A stretch of DNA of 64,000 bases from the NCBI GenBank assembly GCA_014843695.1, contig CM026386.1, positions 14,989,964-15,053,963 of the forward strand, read 5' to 3'. Shown in pieces: positions 27,693 through 37,200 of the stretch. The notes under the pieces are model-generated. The model searched no databases. It had not been told where the DNA came from and saw only the letters and a program-made list of their open reading frames with translations. Origin of the DNA: Archivesica marissinica (lineage: Eukaryota; Mollusca; Bivalvia; Venerida; Vesicomyidae). The position numbers were made by a program, and so were the translations under genes. Positions within the stretch are counted from its first letter, which is position 1; every line of letters starts with the position of its first letter.

Positions 27693-27905
27693 GTATTAGG
27701 ACAAACTCAAGACCACCGACATAGGTTACTTGTCGCAGCAGCAAAGAATATCAAAGTTTGGTTCATCAAAGTTAGGAAAATCAAAGCAATATATCACACG
27801 TTAAACATGTTCAACTTGGACGTCACGCAGAAATGTCTGATCGCCGAGTGCTGGTGCCCGGTGGCGGACCTGGACAGGATCCAGCAGGCATTGCAGAGAG
27901 GAAAC
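27693..27905 (+). CDS. ATP6V0A1: V-ATPase subunit a, exon E
   Basis: The longest exon here, 71 codons in phase 0-0 after TTGTTATTGTAG. It reads [20 protein letters not shown], then [18 protein letters not shown] and [19 protein letters not shown], ending QQALQRGN at GTGAGC. These are hallmark blocks of the subunit a N-terminal domain, including the KA.YHTLN...D.T.KCLI.E.W.P segment near the connection to the membrane domain. Confidence 0.98.
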
Positions 27906-28552
27906 GTGAGCGCAATTTAATAATTAAGAAATAATAAGTATCAACCGTGGTATATCGAAGAATAACCCGAGTTTGAAGTTCTTATGCGTAGAAATATATC
28001 ACGAAGGCCGAATTTCATTATTTCGATTCTAACACTACTTACTTCTACTAATTTTAAAGGAGTATTTTCTTCAAACGCCGCTGCATTTGGCTTTCGAAAT
28101 TTCCTCCCGCGTAAGGGGTGATGACATTTTTTATGGAAAATATCAATCTAGTGCATAAATGAACAAAAGTTGTAACTGATCAATAATTTTATTTATTTTG
28201 TCAAATAAAACTGTACAGAATAGTAACTGAAACGTTACTTACTTACTTATCTGATTCTAAAAATAGCTCACTTCCGTGAATTCCCACGGTATTTTTTACA
28301 AACATCATGTGACTTTCATTCATAAAACTTTACACGCATTGTATAAATGGAATAGCCAAAACACGGTGCGCGCGCAGCATAGTTCAAGGTAGGTATATTG
28401 CAGAATAACCTGAGATAGATTTTACTCTACAAGTATGTATGTCGTGTTAGAATAAGAAATAATGGTCATTCAGCATGCTTCACCCTTTCCTCCATATGGA
28501 TGAAGTTATATTCCATTCATACGACTCCACTTGTGTACAATGTGTGTGAGGG
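27906..28552 (+). other. Intron E-F, first part, no recognised feature
   Basis: About 650 bp of AT-rich intron. No coding match, tandem array or SINE was recognised before the SINE tail at 28553. Confidence 0.6.
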
Positions 28553-28620
28553 GAGAGTGATTAATATAAGTTGTTAAAGCTTGTTTCGCAATCGTTGTAA
28601 AATAAATAAAGTTTAAACTT
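28553..28620 (+). mobile_element. SINE family A, 3' tail only
   Basis: Only the terminal ~68 bp of family A is present (TTAATATAAGTTGTTAAAGC, TTTCGCAATCG, AAATAAATAAAG), consistent with strong 5' truncation during reverse transcription. Confidence 0.8.
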
Positions 28621-28667
28621 AATAAAATGTTTCATTGGAGATATGAAAGCAGCCATTACACAAGTTT

Positions 28668-28813
28668 GTCCGCCTCCGTGGTCGAGTGGTTAAGGTCGCT
28701 GACTTGTATACCACTGTAACCTATCATCACTGATGGTCACGGGTTCGAGCCCCGCTCAGGCCGTGTCTCATTTATATGAAAAAGTTGGCAGTTTCTTACA
28801 GAGGTTGGTGCAC
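28668..28813 (+). mobile_element. SINE family B, 5' part (interrupted)
   Basis: The best-preserved family B head in the window: GTGGTCGAGTGGTTAAGG (A-box region of a Leu/Ser-like tRNA), GGTTCGAGCCCC (B-box), then the body to GAGGTTGGTGCAC. The element stops there and its remainder resumes at 29177. The intervening 363 bp is a tandem array of the 3' end of exon J plus exon J's flanking intron. Confidence 0.88.
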
Positions 28814-29075
28814 AGGTAAGAATCTCATTAAATGAATCACAGGTAAGAATCTCATTAAATGAATCATAGGTAAGAATCTCATTAAATGAATCACAGGTAA
28901 GACTATCATTAAATGAATCACAGATAAGACTATCATTAAATGAATCACAGGTAAGAATCTCATTAAATGAATCACAGGTAAGACTATCATTAAATGAATC
29001 ACAGGTAAGACTATCATTAAATGAATCACAGGTAAGAATCTCATTAAATGAATCACAGGTAAGAATCTCATTAAA
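28812..29075 (+). repeat. 27-bp array made of the exon J end and its donor
   Basis: About ten units of 27 bp, each with AATGAATCACAG followed by GTAAGAATCTCATTA or GTAAGACTATCATTA. This is the last 12 bases of exon J and its 5' splice site, which occur once in place at 42678-42704. The array lies about 13.6 kb upstream of exon J in a different intron (E-F), so a dispersed copy was amplified. Confidence 0.95.
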
Positions 29076-29176
29076 GCCGTATAATTAATTAAATGTTTGG
29101 GAGTGAATGCGAGTATCACGTTTGTTATGCCAGGACTTTTAATAAAACATGCTAAAAGTGGAGTACACATTTCTGT
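29076..29176 (+). repeat. Copy of the intron sequence that follows exon J
   Basis: Matches 42706-42815 with few differences (shared words GGGAGTGAATGCGAGTATCA, CGTTTGTTATGCCAGGAC, GTGGAGTACACATTTCTGTA). Together with the preceding array it shows that a segment running from the end of exon J into the downstream SINE was copied here. Confidence 0.92.
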
Positions 29177-29338
29177 AAGTTGGCAGTTTCTTACGTAGAT
29201 TGGTGCACCAAGTACTGGTTAACCGCTGGAGCCTGCCCAGGAAAGGTGTTGTTAGGTAAACTGCCCGCCGGCGATATAGCCCGAAATGTTGCTGATGCAG
29301 GCGTAAAACCCGAAATATAAATAAATATAAATAAATAA
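29177..29338 (+). mobile_element. SINE family B, 3' part (interrupted)
   Basis: Continues family B from AAGTTGGCAGTTTCTTACG through GTACTGGTTAACCGC and GCCGGCGATATAGC to a tail of AAATA repeats. A few bases (AAGTTGGCAG to GGTGCAC) overlap the end of the 5' part, as expected if the intervening DNA arrived by recombination between two SINE copies. Confidence 0.88.
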
Positions 29339-29410
29339 AAACTTGTTTCGCAATTGACATAACAATCAATTTGTATAGACTAATAATGACTTGCGTGTTA
29401 CATATTGAAG

Positions 29411-29561
29411 GAAAGAAGTGGAAGCTCAGTTCCGTCTATTCTGAATCGAATGTCAACCCGGCAAGAACCACCCACCTATAACCGTCTCAACAAGTTTACG
29501 GCAGTGTTCCAGCACATCGTTGATGCTTACGGAGTTGCCAGTTACAGAGAAGTGAATCCAG
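29411..29561 (+). CDS. ATP6V0A1: V-ATPase subunit a, exon F (end of N-terminal domain)
   Basis: The frame reads [38 protein letters not shown] and [11 protein letters not shown], ending in phase 1 (G) at a GTATTAAG donor. It fits the family run (S.VPSI...M.T...PPTYN..NKFT..FQ.IVDAYG...YRE.NP) that leads into the first membrane helix. Exon E ends and exon F begins in phase 0; the acceptor (CATATTGAAG) has a weak pyrimidine tract. Confidence 0.97.
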
Positions 29562-30269
29562 GTATTAAGAAGCGGATGATGTTGAACTACAGTCTAATTC
29601 CGTCAGACCGAGCAAAATACTTCGACATAGCCGACGTTTGACTTAACGAAATTCGATATAAACGGAGCCAGTTATATATAAAATGATAGTGTCTGAAACG
29701 GGACTTTGATCCGACTTCGAGATAACTGGATAATCGACATAACTGACTTTGACATAACGGATGTAGACTGTATTACTTCATAAAGTGTAATATTCTCTGT
29801 CTGATTTCACCTTTGTCTCCAAAACTATATACGACTTCTTATGGCAATGACTTCATAATTATGTTTCCCTTCCCTGCTTTTATTACTCCACTGAAGTGGG
29901 TGGGGAGACATATGTTTTTTTAGGGATGGCAATGGAAGTTCGAATATTGTCCGAATATTCAAATGTTAAAATCGTATAATAAAACTGGGTTCTAAATTTG
30001 TCAATTAATTTTTTCAATTAAAATTTCAATCAATTTCAGTTAAATCATATAACTGTTTGTTTAATTTACAATCCAGTGAGATTCAAACATAAAAAAATAA
30101 TAGCCCCATGCAGACTATGAGGTGCAACAGATGTCACAATTTGGCTCATAATGACAAGCACTAATAATTGATTAATGCTATGCACTCTATTTGACGGACA
30201 CAGGCGCAGGAAATTTGCAAATAATAATTGTACCAAGTGAAAACGGACAAGATTCCCAGTTTCACACTA
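29562..30269 (+). other. Intron F-G, first part, no recognised feature
   Basis: About 700 bp of AT-rich intron; no coding match or known element recognised. Confidence 0.6.
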
Positions 30270-30785
30270 AATGTGTGACTGACACCTTGCCGGAACATTT
30301 GATATTAACACATTTAATTTGGGATCCCCAATACACAGTTGACATTTTGATATATTATTGACACGCACGAGTTTAATGTATGTACAGTGTGTAGAACATG
30401 TTTCCTTTCTAAAAAATACTTCCTGAACTCGATGTTGAATGTTAACACATTTAGATCAACACGTTTATTTCTCCATGCTATGTGGTATGACCCAATTTGG
30501 GATCCCCAATACACAGTTGACATTTTGATATATTATTGACACATGGGAGTTTAATGTATGTACGGTGTGTAGAACATGTTTCCTTTAAACAACTACTTCC
30601 TGAACTCAATGTTAACAGTTAACACATTTAGATCAACACGTTTATTTCTCCATGCTATGTGGTATGACGTAATTTGGTATCCCCAATACACAGTTGACAT
30701 TTTGATATATTATTGACACATGGGAGTTTAATATATGTGTGGTGTGTACAACATGTTTATTTCTAAACAACTACTTCCTGAACTA
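30270..30785 (+). repeat. Tandem repeat, ~178-bp unit, nearly 3 copies
   Basis: Words such as GGGATCCCCAATACACAGTT, GACATTTTGATATATTATTG and GATCAACACGTTTATTTCTC recur at about 30320, 30498 and 30676, giving a 178-bp period. Copies differ by scattered substitutions. Confidence 0.9.
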
Positions 30786-30874
30786 AAAAGAGGGAGAATT
30801 GAGGAAGTTCAGGGAGACAGTTCCTCCCACATTGCTATTAACCGCCTCCCCTAACATGTACTTGTTTATTTCAG

Positions 30875-31014
30875 CTCCGTGGACAATAATCTCGTTCCCG
30901 TTCCTGTTTGCTATCATGTTTGGTGATTCCGGACATGGCCTGATCATGTTGCTCTTTGCCCTCTTCCTCATACTCCGAGAAAAACAGCTAGCAGCCAGAT
31001 CTGTGGATGACGAG
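30875..31014 (+). CDS. ATP6V0A1: V-ATPase subunit a, exon G (first membrane helix)
   Basis: CT completes Ala with exon F, then [20 protein letters not shown] and [20 protein letters not shown], ending SVDDE at GTAAAG in phase 0. The FPFLFA.MFGD.GHG motif marks the start of the membrane domain; the frame gives the first helix, a short turn and the start of the second. Acceptor TTTATTTCAG is strong. Confidence 0.97.
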
Positions 31015-31056
31015 GTAAAGTTGTGTGCCGTTTGAGTTGTATCAATATAAATGAGC

Positions 31057-31857
31057 TATTCAGACACGTGTTTTAGCTCCACTATCCGAATAGCAAAGAG
31101 CATAGAGCCTGATCACACGGCACGTTCTGTACACGTTCTGTGTCGTCTGATCTGGCTCTATGTTGTTTGCTATTCAGACAAGTGTTTTAGCTCCACTATC
31201 CGAATAGCAAAGAGCATAGAGCCTGATCAGACTGCACGTTCTGTACACGTTCTGTGTCGTCTGATCTGGCTCTATGTTGTTTGCTATTCAGACAAGTGTT
31301 TTAGCTCCACTATCCGAATAGCAAAGAGCATAGAGCCTGATCAGACTGCACATTCTGTACACATTCTGTGTCGTCTGATCTGGCTCTATGTTGCTTGCTA
31401 TTCAGACAAGTGTTTTAGCTCCACTATCCGAATAGCAAATAGCATAGAGCCTGATCAGACGGAACGTTCTGTACAAGTTCTGTGTCGTCTGATCTGGCTC
31501 TATGTTGCTTGCTATTCAGACAAGTGTTTTAGCTCCACTATCCGAATAGCAAAGAGCATAGAGCCTGATCAGACGGCACATTCTGTACACGTTTTGTACC
31601 GTCTGATCTGGCTCTATGTTGCTTGCTATTCAGACAAGTGTTTTAGCTCCACTATCCGAATAGCAAAGAGCATAGAGCCTGATCACACGGCACGTTCTGT
31701 ACACGTTCTGTGCCATCTGATCTGGCTCTATGTTGTTTGCTATTCAGACAAGTGTTTTAGCTCCACTATCCGAATAGCAAAGAGCATAGAGCCTGATCAC
31801 ACGGCACGTTCTGTACACGTTCTGTGTCGTCTGATCTGGCTCTATGCTGTTTGCTGA
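31057..31857 (+). repeat. 114-bp array, 7 units, derived from a palindromic element
   Basis: TATTCAGACA recurs exactly every 114 bp (31171, 31285, 31399, 31513, 31627, 31741). Units contain GAGCATAGAGCCTGATCAGA and, reversed, TCTGATCTGGCTCTATG, so each is partly palindromic. Because 114 is a multiple of three the array is open for 268 codons, but the peptide only repeats the unit and matches no family I know. Related single sequences occur near 43365-43410 and 49495-49610, so the seed was a dispersed MITE-like element. Confidence 0.93.
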
Positions 31858-31885
31858 TTCGACTTTAGTTGTGATTGGTAGTTTG

Positions 31886-32200
31886 TTATATATAGAGTTA
31901 CCTCTATTGAAAGAGGCCTGTTGTTTTATGATTTCTGAGACACCTTTTGAGCATGATTTCTTCTCTGTATGCGGAGTCCATAAAGCAACATTGCATTGCC
32001 CAACATTTTGAGAATTGGCGAAAATATTTGGCGTAATTTTTTTAAAAAATATTTTTTTTGGTCGCAACACGTTTTGTCAAATACATGGCCTCAAATATTT
32101 ATCTGTGAACTATACGGCTCTTAGTTGGCTCCAAGGTTTTCAAATTGGCTCCAGTTTGGCGACAGAAGATGTGCAGAGAAAAATTCAGACAGAAGGAACC
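31886..32200 (+). other. Intron G-H spacer
   Basis: Intron without a confident element. Just before it (31860-31880) the words ACTTTAGTTGTGATTGG are the reverse complement of part of the palindromic element near 49460. Confidence 0.5.
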
Positions 32201-32449
32201 CTGTCCGATTTGCCCAGTGGTTAGCGCACTCGCTTCTCATCAATGCGACCCGGGTTCGGTCCTCGGACTGGGAAGAATGTGAGATGTTACAGTGGTCGCC
32301 AGATTGAACAGGTGGGTTTTCTCCGGGTACTCCTGTTTCCTCCCACAGGAATAACCACATATACGCTTTTATCCGCGCCAACGAGAGTGATTAATATAAG
32401 TTGTTAAAACTTGCTTCGCAATCGTTGTAAAATAAATAAAGTTTAAACT
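32201..32449 (+). mobile_element. SINE family A, near full length
   Basis: Head CTGTCCGATTTGCCCAGTGG with GGTTAGCGCACTC (A-box region) and GACCCGGGTTCGGTCC (B-box region), body TTTTCTCCGGGTACTCC, and the shared tail ending AAATAAATAAAGTTTAAAC. Confidence 0.9.
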
Positions 32450-32576
32450 ACGAACCCTGTGTATGAGATGTTTCTAGTACATATCTTGAGTTGACAAATC
32501 TTGTTTTGTAGAAGATTTGTCCGGTTTTCATTTTCCAGATACAACATATTCTCATGTTATGTTCTTCTATTTTCAG

Positions 32577-32722
32577 ATATTTGGGATGTTTTTCAATGGG
32601 CGTTATATCATGATGCTGATGGGAGTGTTCTCTATATACACCGGTCTTATCTACAATGACATCTTCTCGAAATCTCTCAACATCTTTGGAACCGGTTGGA
32701 AACAAGATGAAACATGTCTGAA
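32577..32722 (+). CDS. ATP6V0A1: V-ATPase subunit a, exon H (second helix, luminal loop)
   Basis: After CTATTTTCAG the frame reads [28 protein letters not shown] and [17 protein letters not shown], ending TCL plus AA in phase 2 at GTAAGC; exon I supplies C to make Asn. The F.GRY...LMG.FS.YTG.IYND..SKS.N.FGS.W run is diagnostic of subunit a. The end of the exon enters the luminal loop, which varies between paralogues. Confidence 0.97.
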
Positions 32723-32781
32723 GTAAGCAAAGCAAATGTCCAATAATAGATCATTAATATAATGTTCATACATTCATATAT

Positions 32782-32930
32782 GTTTATATGAAAAAGTTGG
32801 CAGTTTCTTACTCAGGTTGGTGCACCAAGTACTGGTTAACAGCTGGAGCCTGCCCAGGATAGGTGTTGCTCGTTGGCGGTATAGCCCATAATGGTGTTGA
32901 TGCAGGCGTAAAACCCGAACAAACAAACAA
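32782..32930 (+). mobile_element. SINE family B (headless)
   Basis: Starts in TTTATATGAAAAAGTTGGCA, lacks the tRNA-like head, has a short deletion around GGTGTTGCTCGTTGGCGG, and ends AAACCCGAAC followed by AAACA repeats. Confidence 0.85.
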
Positions 32931-32986
32931 ATCAATTTGAAGAAAAATATACACATAGGAAAATGTTGATCATTAATTGGTTTAAA

Positions 32987-33150
32987 GTTTAAAGTTTATT
33001 TATTTTACAAAGATTGCGCGGATGAAAGCGTAAATGTTGTTATTCGTGTGTGAGGAAACTGGAGTACCCGGAGAAAACCCACCGAGGATCGAACCCGGGA
33101 TGCATTGGTGAGAAGCGAGCGTGCTAACCACTGCGCTAATCGGACAGCCC
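32987..33150 (-). mobile_element. SINE family A with internal deletion
   Basis: On the minus strand: head GGGCTGTCCGATTAGCGCAG, B-box GGGTTCGATCC, body with TTTTCTCCGGGTACTCC and the AAATAAATAAAC tail. About 40 bp between B-box and body, and most of the TAATATAAG tail block, are missing. Confidence 0.88.
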
Positions 33151-33282
33151 ATTAGCAACATTAATTGGTTACTGTTGTAATTAGTTTTGTATATATTTAT
33201 GAATGTCCACCATGGCAATCACTGGGTATACAACAAGTATTCATTTGTCAGGTATTCATATTTTATTACCTCAATTGCTAAC

Positions 33283-33540
33283 ATGCGGCACAGTGGTTAC
33301 TGTTGTTGCTTTCAAATCACTGGCCCATCACTTCTGTAGGTTCGAATCCCACTGGGGATGTCAAGTTATTTTATGTAAGGTAGTTATCTAACTGGTTTTC
33401 AGTCGGTCGGTGGTTCTACCCAGGTGCCCCTCATGCCTATGATACTTCCTCCACCAATAATAGCTGGAGAGTCACCGTATGACCTAAGCTGTTGGTGGTA
33501 CTTTACCCCCCCCCCCCAACAAACAAGCATACAAATTCAA
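33283..33540 (+). mobile_element. Probable SINE, family E
   Basis: A tRNA-like head with GGCACAGTGGTTACTG (A-box-like) and GTAGGTTCGAATCCCAC (B-box-like) is followed by CTTCCTCCACCAATAATAGC and CCTAAGCTGTTGGTGGTA. The latter block recurs at 50093-50165. A poly-C run near 33508-33518 is a likely error site. Confidence 0.65.
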
Positions 33541-33644
33541 TAATTATGTTTTACCTTGTAATGAGAGGTGGCCTCCTTAGGTTTTGTGCACTGGGTTAAT
33601 CATGGAAATGAACCAACGAATCAGCATGAAAGTTGTTTGATTAA

Positions 33645-33802
33645 TTTAAACTTTGTTTATTTTACAACGATTGCGAAACAAGTTTTAACAACTTATATTA
33701 ATCACTCTCGATGAAAGCGTAAGTGTGGCCATTCGTGTGGGAGGAAACCGGAGTACCCGGAGAAAACCCACCTGTCCGATCTGGCGACCACTGTACCATC
33801 TC
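33645..33802 (-). mobile_element. SINE family A (5' truncated)
   Basis: On the minus strand it begins in the body (GGTCGCCAGATCGGACAGGT) and runs through the CCTCCCACACGAATGGCC block to the shared tail. The tRNA-like head is missing. Confidence 0.88.
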
Positions 33803-33830
33803 TTGTTTGATTATTGTTTACTACTCCAGA

Positions 33831-34083
33831 TGGTTAAGGTCGCTGACTTGTATACCACTGTAACCTATCATCACTGATGGTCACGGGTTCGAGCCCCGCT
33901 CGGACCGTGTCTCATTTATATGAAAAAGTTGGCAGTTTCTTACGAAGGTTGGTGCACCCAAGTACTGGTTAACCGTTGGAGCCTGCCCAGGAAAGGTGTT
34001 GTTAAGTAAACTACCCGCCGGCGATATAGCCCAAAATGGTGCTGATGCAGGCGTAAAACCCGAAATATAACATAATAACATAA
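33831..34083 (+). mobile_element. SINE family B with target duplication, next to exon I
   Basis: Starts at GGTTAAGGTCGCTGACTTG, keeps the B-box (GGTTCGAGCCCC) and body, and ends in ATAACATAATAACATAA. Direct repeats CTACTCCAGA at 33821-33830 and 34084-34093 flank it. The insertion ends only about 43 bp before the exon I acceptor, so the branch-point region of this intron lies at or just inside the insertion site. Confidence 0.92.
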
Positions 34084-34136
34084 CTACTCCAGATATCTTG
34101 TAGAAATATGTTCATATAGACCTATTGTTATTTCAG

Positions 34137-34233
34137 CATGTACAGCTACTATGGAATGGACAAAAATGCATACAGAATTAATCCTAATGCAAGCTGTTAC
34201 ACAAATGGACCATATCCGTTTGGACTGGATCCG
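34137..34233 (+). CDS. ATP6V0A1: V-ATPase subunit a, exon I (luminal loop)
   Basis: The first base completes Asn with exon H; the frame then reads MYSYYGMDKNAYRINPNAS and CYTNGPYPFGLDP, ending in phase 0 at GTAAGA. GPYPFG.DP is the conserved end of the luminal loop. An Asn-Ala-Ser N-glycosylation sequon is present, in line with known glycosylation of subunit a loops in animals. Acceptor TTATTTCAG is good. Confidence 0.95.
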
Positions 34234-34282
34234 GTAAGAATGTTTTACTTTCTCAATGGCAGGCAAATGATATAAATTTAAC

Positions 34283-37200
34283 TTATTGGACATTAACATG
34301 CATTCCACCATCTACAGGACCGTTAACATGCATTCCCCCATCTACTGGACCGTTAACATGCATTCCCCCATCTACTGGACCGTTAACATGCATTCCCCCA
34401 TCTACTGGACATTTAACATGCATTCTGCCATCTACTGGACCTTTAGCATGCATTCCCCCATCTACTGGACCTTTAACATGCATTCTGCCATCTACTGGGC
34501 CTTTAACATGCATTCCCCCATCTACTGGACCTATAACATGCATTTCACCATCTACTGGACCTTTAACATGCATTCCCCCATCTACTGGACCTTTAACATG
34601 CATTCCCCCATCTACTGGACCTTTAACATGCATTCCACCATCTACTGGACCTTTAACATGCATTCTGCCATCTACTGGACCTTTAACATGCATTCTGCCA
34701 TCTACTGGACCTTTAACATGCATTCCCCCATCTACTGGACCTTTAACATGCATTCCCCCATCTACTGGACCTTTAACATGCATTCCCCATCTACTGGACC
34801 TTTAACATGCATTCCCCCATCTACTGGACCTTTAACATGCATTCCCCCATCTACTGGACCTTTAACATGCATTCCTCCATCTACTGGACCTTTAACCTGC
34901 ATTCCCCATCTACTGGACCTTTAACATGCTTTCTGCCATCTACTGGACCTTTAGCATGCATTCCCCCATCTACTGGACCTTTAACATGCATTCTGCCATC
35001 TACTGGGCCTTTAACATGCATTCCCCCATCTTATGGACCTATAACATGCATTTCACCATCTACTGAACCTTTAACATGCATTCCCCCATCTACTGGACCT
35101 TTAACATGCATTCCCCCATCTACTGGACCTTTAACATGCATTCCACCATCTACTGGACCTTTAACATGCATTCTGCCATCTACTGGACCTTTAACATGCA
35201 TTCTGCCATCTACTGGACCTTTAACATGCATTCCCCCATCTACTGGACCTTTAACATGCATTCCACCATCAACTGGACCTTTAACATGCATTCCCCATCT
35301 ACTGGACCTTTAACATGCATTCCCCCATCTACTGGACCTTTAACATGCATTCCCCCATCTACTGGACCTTTAACATACATTCCTCCATCTACTGGACCTT
35401 TAACCTGCATTCCCCATCTACTGGACCTTTAACATGCTTTCTCCCCATCTACTGGACCTTTAACATGCTTTCTCCCCATCTACTGGACCTTTAACATGCA
35501 TTCTGCCATCTACTGGACCTTTAACATGCATTCCCCATCTACTGGACCTTTAACATGCATTCCACCATCAACTGGACCTTTAACATGCATTCCCCATCTA
35601 CTGGACCTTTAACATGCATTCCCCCATCTACTGGACCTTTAACATGCATTCCCCCATCTACTGGACCTTTAACATACATTCCTCCATCTACTGGACCTTT
35701 AACCTGCATTCCCCATCTACTGGACCTTTAACATGCTTTCTCCCCATCTACTGGACCTTTAACATGCTTTCTCCCCATCTACTGGACCTTTAACATGCAT
35801 TCTGCCATCTACTGGACCTTTAACATGCATTCCCCATCTACTGGACCGTTAACATGCATTCCCCCATCTACTGGACCTTTAACATGCTTTCCACCATCTA
35901 CTGGACCTTTAACATGCATTCCTCCATCTACTGGACCTTTAACATGCATTCCACCATCAACTGGACCGTTAACATGCATTCCTCCATCTACTGGACCTTT
36001 AACATGCTTTCCACCATCTACTGGACCTTTAACATGCATTCCACCATCTACTGGACCTTTAACATGCATTCCTCCATCTACTGGACCTTTAACATGCATT
36101 CCTCCATCTACTGGACATTTAACATGCATTCTGCCATCTACTGGACCTTTAGCATGCATTCCCCCATCTACTGGACCTTTAACATGCATTCTGCCATCTA
36201 CTGGGCCTTTAACATGCATTCCCCCATCTACTGGACCTATAACATGCATTTCACCATCTACTGGACCTTTAACATGCATTCCCCCATCTACTGGACCTTT
36301 AACATGCATTCCCCCATCTACTGGACCTTTAACATGCATTCCACCATCTACTGGACCTTTAACATGCATTCTGCCATCTACTGGACCTTTAACATGCATT
36401 CTGCCATCTACTGGACCTTTAACATGCATTCCCCCATCTACTGGACCTTTAACATGCATTCCCCCATCTACTGGACCTTTAACATGCATTCCCCATCTAC
36501 TGGACCTTTAACATGCATTCCCCCATCTACTGGACCTTTAACATGCATTCCCCCATCTACTGGACCTTTAACATGCATTCCTCCATCTACTGGACCTTTA
36601 ACCTGCATTCCCCATCTACTGGACCTTTAACATGCTTTCTGCCATCTACTGGACCTTTAGCATGCATTCCCCCATCTACTGGACCTTTAACATGCATTCC
36701 CCCATCTACTGGACCTTTAACATGCATTCCCCATCTACTGGACCTTTAACATGCATTCCCCTTTAACATGCATTCCCCCATCTACTGGACCTTAACATGC
36801 ATTCCCCATCTACTGGACCTTTAACATGCATTCCCCATCTACTGGACCTTTAACATGCATTCCCCCATCTACTGGACCTTTAACATGCATTCCCCCATCT
36901 ACTGGACCTTTAACATGCATTCTGCCATCTACTGGACCTTTAACATGCATTCCCCATCTACTGGACCTTTAACATGCATTCCCCCATCTACTGGACCTTT
37001 AACATGCATTCCCCCATCTACTGGACCTTTAACATGCATTCCCCATCTACTGGACCTTTAACATGCATTCCCCCATCTACTGGACCTTTAACATGCATTC
37101 CCCATCTACTGGACTAACATGCTTCCACCATCTACTGACCTTTAACATGCATTCCCCATCTACTGGACCTTTAACATGCATTCCACCATCAACTGGACCT

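Noticed and set aside
31051..31857. 268-codon open frame with a 38-residue repeat
   Set aside because: Seven copies of a 114-bp MITE-derived unit; periodicity explains the open frame and no protein family was recognised.
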